Shown here piece after piece: positions 1 to 7,124 of a stretch of 64,000 bases of DNA. A model generated the notes under the pieces. It saw only the letters and a list, made by a program, of their open reading frames with translations. It made no database searches and was not told the origin of the DNA. The DNA is from AC-38 sp033856025 (GTDB lineage Bacteria; Actinomycetota; Thermoleophilia; Solirubrobacterales; Solirubrobacteraceae). Numbering within the stretch: position 1 is the first letter of the stretch; every line of letters begins with the position of its first letter. A program made the translations under genes and the position numbers. The stretch covers positions 1 to 64,000 of the forward strand of contig JAWVFQ010000020.1 in assembly GCA_033856025.1 (NCBI GenBank), read 5' to 3'.

Positions 1-934
<934 letters not shown>

Positions 935-980
935 AAGCGGGAGTCAGCGTAGCAGGGGGCATTTGGAGCCCCCGGGGGCG

Positions 981-1511
981 TTACCGGGATTGCAACGCGG
1001 CCACGTAGGGAAGGTTGCGGTGCTTCTCCGCGTGGTCCAGTCCGTACCCGATGGCGAAGCGGTTGGGGATCTCGAACCCCACGTAGCGGATCGGCAGCTC
1101 GACCTTGCGGCGCTCCGGCTTGACCAGCAGCGCGCACACCTCGACCGAGGCGGGGTCGCGGGCGCCGAGGCTGCGCAGCAGGTACTGGAGGGTGAGCCCG
1201 GAGTCCACGATGTCCTCCACGATCAGCACGTCGCGGCCCTCGATCGTCGCGTCGAGGTCCTTGAGGATCCGCACGACGCCGCTGGAGTCGGTCGACGAGC
1301 CGTAGGACGCGACCGCCATGAAGTCGACCTCGCAGGGGATCTGGATGCGGCGCATGAGGTCGGACAGGAAGAACACCGCCCCCTTCAGCACGCCCACGAG
1401 CAGGGGATTGCGGTCGGCGTAGTCGGCCGAGATCTCCTCGCCGAGCTGGCGCACGCGGTGCTCCAGGGCGTCCTTCTGGACGAGGACCTCGCCGATCTCC
1501 GGGTCGCGCAC
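981..1511 (-). CDS. hpt: Hypoxanthine phosphoribosyltransferase
   Basis: Purine salvage enzyme converting hypoxanthine or guanine plus PRPP to IMP or GMP in the cytoplasm. The 176-residue product has the family's usual length. The PRPP-binding motif VLIVEDIVDSGLTL lies at about residues 95-108, and the LKGAVFF stretch (about 42-48) forms the second PRPP contact loop. Start is GTG at 1511. A TAGCCT hexamer 8 nt upstream (1520-1525) suggests a promoter of its own and a nearly leaderless mRNA. It sits 46 nt upstream of ftsH. In Bacillus, Hpt, TilS and FtsH are functionally linked, which fits this order, though here a protease-like gene and a small membrane gene are inserted between tilS and hpt. 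Confidence 0.96.
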   Translation of the reverse strand: MRDPEIGEVLVQKDALEHRVRQLGEEISADYADRNPLLVGVLKGAVFFLSDLMRRIQIPCEVDFMAVASYGSSTDSSGVVRILKDLDATIEGRDVLIVEDIVDSGLTLQYLLRSLGARDPASVEVCALLVKPERRKVELPIRYVGFEIPNRFAIGYGLDHAEKHRNLPYVAALQSR

Positions 1512-1519
1512 GGGCGCGC

Positions 1520-1525
1520 AGGCTA
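1520..1525 (-). promoter_or_regulatory. Putative -10 hexamer of hpt
   Basis: TAGCCT on the minus strand, 8 nt before the GTG start at 1511. Fits the TAnnnT-near-start pattern seen across the window; no convincing -35 box. Confidence 0.5.
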
Positions 1526-1540
1526 TTCGAACGCGGCGCG

Positions 1541-1972
1541 CTAGCCGGGGATGGGCTGGTGCGGGCGCTTGCGCGAGACGTAGTCCCAGAAGGCGCGCTC
1601 GTCCGACGGCCTCCAGACGTGGGGCCCGCCCTCCCCGTCCCCGTCCCCGTCGCGGTCGTGGTCGTCGGGGTCAGAGCCGCCCCCGCCCCCGCCCCCGTCT
1701 TCTCCGTCCTCCCCGCCCAGCCCGCGGCCCAGCCACGCCACCACGGACAGGGTCTCGACCCCCACGCCGACCAGCCCGGCGCTCAGGACGGCCTCGCCGG
1801 CCAGCAGCGCCGCGCAACCCGCGCCGTAGAACCCCGCCCCGACGGCGGCCAGCCGCCGCCACACCTTGGGACGCGGGCGGTGGCGCGGGGGGCGCCCCCA
1901 GAAGGCCAGCGCCATCGTCCCCACGAGCAGTGCGGCGAAGACGCAGCGGAGCCAGAGCGGGACGTGCGACAT
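1541..1972 (-). CDS. Small membrane protein with glycine/aspartate-rich linker
   Basis: Function not recognised. The 143-residue product starts with a membrane segment (about residues 6-22, LRCVFAALLVGTMALAF), a basic loop, then one or two further hydrophobic segments (about 38-75). After that comes a low-complexity linker made of a run of glycines and an Asp/Gly/Arg repeat, ending in a short soluble tail containing Trp and basic residues. The ATG at 1972 was preferred over an earlier in-frame codon because it directly precedes the first helix and has a TACGGT hexamer 11 nt upstream. It lies between the PrsW-like gene and hpt on the same strand, so it may be cotranscribed. The linker DNA is a G/C-only microsatellite-like tract. 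Confidence 0.7.
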   Translation of the reverse strand: MSHVPLWLRCVFAALLVGTMALAFWGRPPRHRPRPKVWRRLAAVGAGFYGAGCAALLAGEAVLSAGLVGVGVETLSVVAWLGRGLGGEDGEDGGGGGGGSDPDDHDRDGDGDGEGGPHVWRPSDERAFWDYVSRKRPHQPIPG

Positions 1973-1983
1973 CGAGCGGGTTG

Positions 1984-1989
1984 ACCGTA
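1984..1989 (-). promoter_or_regulatory. Putative -10 hexamer of the 1972 gene
   Basis: TACGGT on the minus strand, 11 nt before the ATG at 1972. Confidence 0.35.
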
Positions 1990-2020
1990 GCGCGACCGGC
2001 CCCACCTGCCAAGGGCCGCG

Positions 2021-3367
2021 TCAGTGGGAGACGTGGCCGGTCCAGGCCCGGCCGTCCCACCAGCGCACCCGCCCCTGGCCCCAGGGATCCGGGTACCAGG
2101 CGGCGACGGGCGCGGCGGGGAGGGCGGGCGTGGCCGGCGGCGCCGCGTTGGCCAGGCGGGTGGCGTAGTCGGCTCGCCAGCGCATGGCCTCCTCCATCTG
2201 CCCGCGCAGACGCTGGACGTGGGGGCCCAGGTTGCGGCTCAGTGCCTCCAGCGCCTGGGTGAAGGTCGCCTCGTCGGTGACGGGATCCGAGGTGCCGAGA
2301 GGCAGTCCCCGTGCCGCGCGGCGCCGGTGGAAGGCCAGCTCGGTGGCCGCGAGCTGGAAGGCGCGCGCGGCGCGCCGCGCCGCCCGGGAGTCGCGCCGCG
2401 CGGCCTTGACCAGGCGACGGCGGTTGCGCAGCGAGGACAGCAGCTCCACGTCGCCGGCCGTGAGCGTCCCCGCCGCGACCTCGGGGCGCAGGTACTCGCT
2501 CACGACGCGGCCCTCGCGCCGCATCGACACCAGCGCCACGCAGATCAGCCCGAAGAAGAGCGGGACCATGATGAGGAAGTACACGCCGACGAAGGCGATC
2601 CCGCCGCCCACGGTGGCCGACGTGTTCCACAGGCTGTGCAGCCCCACCGCGCCGGCCCAGCCGGCGAAGGGCGCCACGGCGCGCAGCCAGCGCCGGTCCG
2701 TGGTGGCCGCCACGGCCAGGCCGATGCCCGTCATCGAGGTGAACACGGGGTGGCCGAAGGGCTGGAGCACCCCGCGCAGGAAGAACACCGCCCCGAGCGG
2801 GACGCCGCCCCCGGCCGCGGCGTTGGAGTAGTACAGGACGTTCTCGGTCATGGCGAACCCGAGGCCGACCATCGCCGCGTAGACGATCCCGTCCAGCACG
2901 CTGTCCAGCCGCCAGCGCCGCCAGCGGTAGATGAGGAGCAGGACGAATCCCTTCGCGCTCTCCTCGACCAGCGGGGCGGACACCGAGCCGCCGTACAGCT
3001 CGCCCACGTCGGCGCCGAACTGCGAGCCGACGATCGCCTGGCCGGCGGTGTTGAGGACCAGCGCGATGAACACGGCGCCCGTCGCGCCCCAGAAGAACGC
3101 CCAGGCCAGCAGGCGGACCGGCTCGGGCTCGAAGCGGTCGATGCGCAGCGCGAGGAAGACGTAGATCGGGACCGGGACCGTGGCCAGGACGAGACCGGTG
3201 ACGAAGGGGACGGGTCCGGCGTCGATCCCCACGACCAGCAGCGTGACCAGCCCGGCCAGGACCAGGCCGATGATGGCCAGGACACGCACGGCGCGGCCCT
3301 GGAAGCGGATGCGCCGCTCGGCGACCTGCGCGAGCGCCGGGGCGGGGACGGGCCCGGGCGCGGTCAC
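2021..3367 (-). CDS. PrsW-family intramembrane protease with DUF2510 tail
   Basis: Predicted multi-span membrane protease of the PrsW/CPBP-related superfamily; Bacillus PrsW clips an anti-sigma factor. The 448-residue product has about eight membrane segments in its first 290 residues. Family motifs are all present: EESAK (135-139), FAMTEN (about 171-176), the His in GHPVFTSMTG (about 206) and the His in LHSLWN (about 244). A cytoplasmic helical stretch follows, and the last 25 residues form a DUF2510 motif (AWYPDPWGQG...WWDG..W), a Trp-rich module common in actinobacterial membrane proteins. The GTG start at 3367 overlaps the tilS stop by four bases (GTGA), which implies translational coupling. 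The substrate is unknown; no anti-sigma factor gene is adjacent. Confidence 0.86.
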   Translation of the reverse strand: MTAPGPVPAPALAQVAERRIRFQGRAVRVLAIIGLVLAGLVTLLVVGIDAGPVPFVTGLVLATVPVPIYVFLALRIDRFEPEPVRLLAWAFFWGATGAVFIALVLNTAGQAIVGSQFGADVGELYGGSVSAPLVEESAKGFVLLLIYRWRRWRLDSVLDGIVYAAMVGLGFAMTENVLYYSNAAAGGGVPLGAVFFLRGVLQPFGHPVFTSMTGIGLAVAATTDRRWLRAVAPFAGWAGAVGLHSLWNTSATVGGGIAFVGVYFLIMVPLFFGLICVALVSMRREGRVVSEYLRPEVAAGTLTAGDVELLSSLRNRRRLVKAARRDSRAARRAARAFQLAATELAFHRRRAARGLPLGTSDPVTDEATFTQALEALSRNLGPHVQRLRGQMEEAMRWRADYATRLANAAPPATPALPAAPVAAWYPDPWGQGRVRWWDGRAWTGHVSH

Positions 3368-4599
3368 GCGGCGGGCTGGGCGCTGAGGCGGACGGCGGAC
3401 CGGGTGGCGGGGGTGGCCGCGAAGCCCGGGGCCGTCACGACGCCGGGTACCCAGGCGACCTCGCCGCCGGACTCGACGACCGGGATGGTGAGCCGCGCCT
3501 CGCGCGGGACGCGCCGCTCGGTGAACAGGTCGCCGAGCGTCCGCCCGCCCACCCGGTCGCCCGGCCGCCACGCGCGGACGGTGACCCTGTCACCCAGGCG
3601 ATTCGCGTCCAGCGTCCCGTCACCGGACCGCTCCGACGCCACCCTCCAGGCACCGAACCGGGCCTCTCCCGGGATGGCGAGCGTGATCGGCCCCGGGGGC
3701 CGCGGCGGCGGGCCGGCGGCGAAGCGCAGGACTCCGTACTCCACCACCGCGCGCAGTCCGGCGCCGAGGTCGAGGGCGGCCGAGCCGGTGCGGCGCAGCG
3801 CGAGGATCTCGTCGACGCGGGTGGCGGCCGCGGCGGCGTCGCCGGCCAGGCGGCGGGCGACGAGCCGGCGCAGGGCGGGCGGGAGCTGCGCCAGCCGCTC
3901 GAGCTCGATCGAGTCCGCGCCCCCCAGCACGTCCTCGACCGCCGCGTCCAGCACCTCGGCCTCGTCGCGCAGCAGCGCGGCGGTGCGCACGACGTTCGCC
4001 TCGGCGGCCGGGTGGATCGAGCGCAGCGCCGGCATCAGCGCGCCCCTCACGCGCGCGCGCGCGTAATGAGAGCCCTGGTTGGTCGGGTCCTCGCGCCAGG
4101 TCAGCCCGCGGGCGCGGCAGTAGGCGGCGGTGTCCTCGCGCGTGTAATCGAGGAGCGGCCGGACCAGCCGGCCCTGGCGCGGGCGCATCCCCAGCAGCGC
4201 GCGGCGCCCGGGCGAGGACGCCAGCCGGTGCAGCACGGTCTCGGCCTGGTCGGTCGCCGTGTGGCCGGCGGCCACGAGCGTCCCGGCGCGGGCGGCCAGG
4301 CCGTAGCGCACGTCGCGTGCCCAGGCCTGGACATTGCCCCGCTCGGGCGGTGCCGGGTGCGCCACCTCCAGCGCCACGCCCATCCGCGCGCACAGCGCCG
4401 CGCAATGCGCCTCGTCCGCGTCGGCCCCGTCGCGCAGCCGGTAGTTCACGTGCAGCGCGCGAACCTCGGCTCCCAGCCGCACGCACACGTCGAGCAGGCA
4501 CACCGAGTCGCGCCCGCCGGAGAGCAGCACGGTCACGGGCTCACCGGTCCCGATGAGTCCGCCGGCGCGGACCTCCTCGACCAGGCGGTCAGGTTCCAC
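3364..4599 (-). CDS. tilS: tRNA(Ile)-lysidine synthetase
   Basis: ATP-dependent ligase that converts C34 of the CAU-anticodon tRNA-Ile to lysidine, switching it from Met to Ile decoding. The 411-residue product starts with a PP-loop domain; the signature SGGRDS lies at residues 27-32 within VTVLLSGGRDS. A helical middle domain and a TilS C-terminal domain follow (VRAWRPGDRVGGRTLGDLF and a VAWVPG segment near the end). The GTG start at 4599 is supported by TACACT at 4607-4612, 7 nt upstream, and by the motif's usual distance from the N terminus. Coupled through a 4-base overlap to the PrsW-like gene, and 17 nt downstream of the cyclase stop codon. Confidence 0.95.
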   Translation of the reverse strand: MEPDRLVEEVRAGGLIGTGEPVTVLLSGGRDSVCLLDVCVRLGAEVRALHVNYRLRDGADADEAHCAALCARMGVALEVAHPAPPERGNVQAWARDVRYGLAARAGTLVAAGHTATDQAETVLHRLASSPGRRALLGMRPRQGRLVRPLLDYTREDTAAYCRARGLTWREDPTNQGSHYARARVRGALMPALRSIHPAAEANVVRTAALLRDEAEVLDAAVEDVLGGADSIELERLAQLPPALRRLVARRLAGDAAAAATRVDEILALRRTGSAALDLGAGLRAVVEYGVLRFAAGPPPRPPGPITLAIPGEARFGAWRVASERSGDGTLDANRLGDRVTVRAWRPGDRVGGRTLGDLFTERRVPREARLTIPVVESGGEVAWVPGVVTAPGFAATPATRSAVRLSAQPAA

Positions 4600-4606
4600 G
4601 CGGCGC

Positions 4607-4612
4607 AGTGTA
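4607..4612 (-). promoter_or_regulatory. Putative -10 hexamer of tilS
   Basis: TACACT on the minus strand, 7 nt before the tilS GTG, in the short gap after the cyclase gene. Suggests a leaderless tilS transcript. Confidence 0.5.
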
Positions 4613-4616
4613 GGCG

Positions 4617-5798
4617 TCAGTCCTCGGCCGATTGCGCGAGGAAGATCTCGGTGACGTCCTGGAACCCCTTGAGGCGAACCTGCCCGATCGGCTCGAACTC
4701 CAGGTGCGCTCCGGCGCTGTCCACGACCGGGCGCGTGACGAGCACCTCGCCCCCCGCCGCCCGCGCCGCGACGCGCGCGGCCAGGTTGACCTCGCGCCCG
4801 TAGTAGTCGCCGTCGCGGTACAGCGTCTCGCCGTAGTGGACGCCGATGCGCGGCAGCGGGCGCTCTGTGTGCAGGGCCTGGAACCCGACGGCCCAGTCGG
4901 TCAGCGCGGCCGGGTCCGAGCCCACGACCATCACCTCGTCCCCGATCGTCTTGATCACGCGCGCGTCGTCGGGGAGCGTGTGCTCGACCGACTCCACGAA
5001 GCGCTCCACGGCGTCCAGGGCCTGCTCCTCGCCCTCCTCCTCGGTCAGGCGCGTGTAGCCGGCGAGGTCGGCGAAGGCGATCGCCACGCGCAGGCGGCCG
5101 AGGTCCAGGCCGCCGTCCTCGAGGTCGGTCTCCATGTGGCCGATCACGTCCTGCTCGACGAAGTGGGCCAGGAAGCGCTGGTGGACGTGGTCCATGATCG
5201 GCGAGGCCAGCGGCAGCAGCTCGCGGGCCAGCGCCTCCATCTCCTCGGCCATCTCCAGCCCGCCCACCCCGTCGCGCATCAGCGGCTCGTGCACGTAGAG
5301 GTGGAACAGGCGCACCTCCGCGTCGGCCAGCTGGGCCACCGCCTGCCCGTACACGCGCAGCAGCTGGAGGAAGGCCACGAGCGGGAAGCCGGCGGCCAGC
5401 ACGGCCGCGATGTAGCGCAGGAACTGCAGGTCGTCCTGCGACATGTGGTCCATGGAGTGCAGGTTGAAGCCGACGGTCGACCAGATCCGCTCGATCAGGG
5501 CCGGCTCCAGCCCCGTCTCGCGCGCGGCGTCGGCCACGGTGTAGGTCGTGCCGCCCTCCTCCGGGAACAGGTCCTCGATGTAGCCGAAGGCCAGCCGCCC
5601 GGACTCCCCGGCGCGGCGGATCTCCTCCAGCGAGTGTCCGCGGTCGCGCAGCCGGGCCACGATCCGCGCATGGGCCGCGGCGGACGGCGTCCACTCGCCC
5701 CGGTACTGCGGGATGACCCCCTGCTCGGCCCAGCGGCGCAGCGTGGCCGCCGAGACGCCGGCGCGCGCGGCCGCCTCGCTGAGGGAGAGCGTGGTCAC
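4617..5798 (-). CDS. Class III adenylate/guanylate cyclase with MerR-like HTH head
   Basis: Predicted nucleotide cyclase making cAMP (or cGMP). Three parts are visible in 393 residues. Residues about 1-75 are a MerR-type winged helix (SEAAARAGVSAATLRRW, then a wing and a RLRDRGHSLEEI helix). Residues about 85-225 resemble the helical autoinhibitory region of mycobacterial Rv1264-type cyclases. Residues about 235-385 form the catalytic domain, with metal-binding Asp in FADLAGYT (D244) and IGDE (D287), Lys283 and Asp331 at base-recognition positions, and transition-state Asn338/Arg342 in VNLAARV. All catalytic residues appear present, so it should be active as a dimer. No membrane segment. GTG start at 5798. 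It is the first gene of the run into tilS. Confidence 0.87.
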   Translation of the reverse strand: MTTLSLSEAAARAGVSAATLRRWAEQGVIPQYRGEWTPSAAAHARIVARLRDRGHSLEEIRRAGESGRLAFGYIEDLFPEEGGTTYTVADAARETGLEPALIERIWSTVGFNLHSMDHMSQDDLQFLRYIAAVLAAGFPLVAFLQLLRVYGQAVAQLADAEVRLFHLYVHEPLMRDGVGGLEMAEEMEALARELLPLASPIMDHVHQRFLAHFVEQDVIGHMETDLEDGGLDLGRLRVAIAFADLAGYTRLTEEEGEEQALDAVERFVESVEHTLPDDARVIKTIGDEVMVVGSDPAALTDWAVGFQALHTERPLPRIGVHYGETLYRDGDYYGREVNLAARVAARAAGGEVLVTRPVVDSAGAHLEFEPIGQVRLKGFQDVTEIFLAQSAED

Positions 5799-5982
5799 GG
5801 ACGCGGATCGTCCCAGACGGCCGGACCGGACGAGGAGCGGCGGGACCTCCTCGTGGGCGATCCCGCCGCTGCGGGCTCACGGCCCGCTTCGTCGGCCGGC
5901 CGGGCGTTGGCCCAGGCTGCGGCCTACTGAACTCCTACGGCGTGGTCTACTCCGATCGCGCGGCGAAGTCAACGCCCGCGCG

Positions 5983-6408
5983 TCACACCGCGAGGTGCGG
6001 GTAGTCGGCCTCGACCATGTCGCGGTAGTGCTGGTAGATGGGCTTGCTGATGGGAATCAGCTTCAGCGCCGCCTTGACGTCGCCGCCGGTCTTGATGCGC
6101 CGGCGGGCGATGGCGATCGGGATGTTCTCGCGTCCCTGGAAGTACTTGTTGGCGACCTCGGAGGACATGGTCATGCGGACCTTGGGCTCCCAGTCCACGT
6201 CGTCGCTCCACTCCCAGTGCAGCTCGCCCTCCTCACCGGGCCGGGCGGCGCGGATGTTCACCACCAGGTCGAGGTCGCCGAACTCGAAGCGCTGCGGGAC
6301 GTCGGCGTCACGCAGCTCCGGGCCCATCTCGGGGTCCTCGCTCATCGTGGCGAACGTCCGGTCCATCACCTCGCGAAACTCCTCCGGCGAGTGGAACGGC
6401 GACGACAC
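5983..6408 (-). CDS. SCP2-like sterol/lipid-binding domain protein
   Basis: The 141-residue cytoplasmic protein resembles single-domain SCP2 (sterol carrier protein 2) folds, which hold hydrophobic ligands. Visible features are an acidic N-terminal helix region, the alternating FGDLDLVVNIRAARP and LHWEWSDDVDW strands, a KVRMTMSSEVANKYFQG helix, and a C-terminal basic/hydrophobic segment with IKTGGDVKAALKLI, where SCP2 proteins carry a G(D/N)xxxxxxL pattern. Start is GTG at 6408, five bases after the upstream gene's stop, so the two are cotranscribed. Its ligand is unknown; lipid-metabolism genes elsewhere in the window make an acyl or sterol-like ligand plausible. Confidence 0.72.
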   Translation of the reverse strand: MSSPFHSPEEFREVMDRTFATMSEDPEMGPELRDADVPQRFEFGDLDLVVNIRAARPGEEGELHWEWSDDVDWEPKVRMTMSSEVANKYFQGRENIPIAIARRRIKTGGDVKAALKLIPISKPIYQHYRDMVEADYPHLAV

Positions 6409-6413
6409 GGCCG

Positions 6414-6851
6414 CTACCTCTGCGGGACCTGGAAGCGTTCCTGGCGCGCCGGGACCGGCTCGGGCGCGTCGGGCAGCGCGGCGCGCAGCGAGGTCATCTC
6501 GCGGGCCAGGCCGTCCAGGGTCTCCTCGATGCGCGCAAGCTGCTCGGCCAGGCCGTTGCGGGCGACCTCCTGGACGCGGGCGTCGAGGCGGTCCACCCCG
6601 TCCTCGATCCCCTCGAGGCGCTGGGAGACGGAGCGCACGCGGCGCGTCAGGCGCTCGATGTCGGCGGCGGACGGGATGTTCAGCGCACCCATGGCCACCT
6701 CCTGGGCGGCCGACGCCTTCTCGCGGGCGTCGAAGGCGCGGGTGATGGCGCCGTTGACCAGCGGGTTCTCCAGCAGGTCCTGGGCCAGCTTGCCGAGGGC
6801 ATCCTCGCCCTGTCGGGTCAGGCGGGTGCGCAGCCCCTCGTCCTCGCTCAT
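6414..6851 (-). CDS. Coiled-coil protein, phasin-like
   Basis: Not recognised with certainty. The 145-residue acidic protein is almost entirely helical. Residues about 55-125 show heptad-like spacing (IERLTRRVRSVSQRLEGIEDGVDRLDARV, given here as key pattern positions about 64-92), typical of a parallel coiled coil. The tail is Pro-rich (PDAPEPVPAR). The layout resembles phasins or PHA-synthase subunit-like proteins that coat lipid or polyester granules, but no diagnostic motif is present. ATG at 6851 is preceded by a purine-rich GGAAGGGGCAAG ribosome-binding region. It pairs with the downstream SCP2-like gene, hinting at a lipid-associated role; this is inference. Confidence 0.62.
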   Translation of the reverse strand: MSEDEGLRTRLTRQGEDALGKLAQDLLENPLVNGAITRAFDAREKASAAQEVAMGALNIPSAADIERLTRRVRSVSQRLEGIEDGVDRLDARVQEVARNGLAEQLARIEETLDGLAREMTSLRAALPDAPEPVPARQERFQVPQR

Positions 6852-6933
6852 CTTGCCCCTTCCGCTTCGTTGCCCGGTCGCGGCGCCACGATACCTGACG
6901 TCCTGTGAGCCGAGCGCGCCTCGGAGCCTGGAG

Positions 6934-6954
6934 TAACCCTCGACTCGAGGGTTA
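6934..6954. promoter_or_regulatory. 21-bp perfect palindrome between divergent genes
   Basis: TAACCCTCGA-C-TCGAGGGTTA, two 10-bp arms around one base, centred in the gap between the divergent genes starting at 6851 and 7125. It could be an operator for either gene or a short hairpin; there is no T-tract after it. Not matched to a named regulator. Confidence 0.5.
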
Positions 6955-7034
6955 GATGAGGACTATCGGTACCGCAACGGGTTCCCGGCGCCGCCGTGCG
7001 GGTACTTCGGGCCTGCGACGCCTACGGTTCAACG

Positions 7035-7063
7035 TTGCAAACGTCAGATGCCACCAGTAGCGT
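7035..7063 (+). promoter_or_regulatory. Candidate promoter of the murein hydrolase gene
   Basis: TTGCAA at 7035-7040 and TAGCGT at 7058-7063 with a 17-base spacer, about 60 nt before the ATG at 7125. Standard sigma-70-like geometry. Confidence 0.45.
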
Positions 7064-7124
7064 GCTGGATCGGGAGAGGTTCTGCCTTGGTAGGGTCAAA
7101 TGGCCCTAGCCGCTGGGCGACGCG

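Noticed and set aside
1600..1720. G/C-only repetitive tract as a separate repeat feature
   Set aside because: It encodes the Gly/Asp linker of the 1541-1972 gene in frame, so it is explained by the coding sequence.
6852..7124. Possible c-di-AMP (ydaO-type) riboswitch before the murein hydrolase
   Set aside because: Such riboswitches often precede hydrolase genes, but the conserved GGTGAATCC-like and flanking elements are absent; only a palindrome and a promoter-like pair were found.
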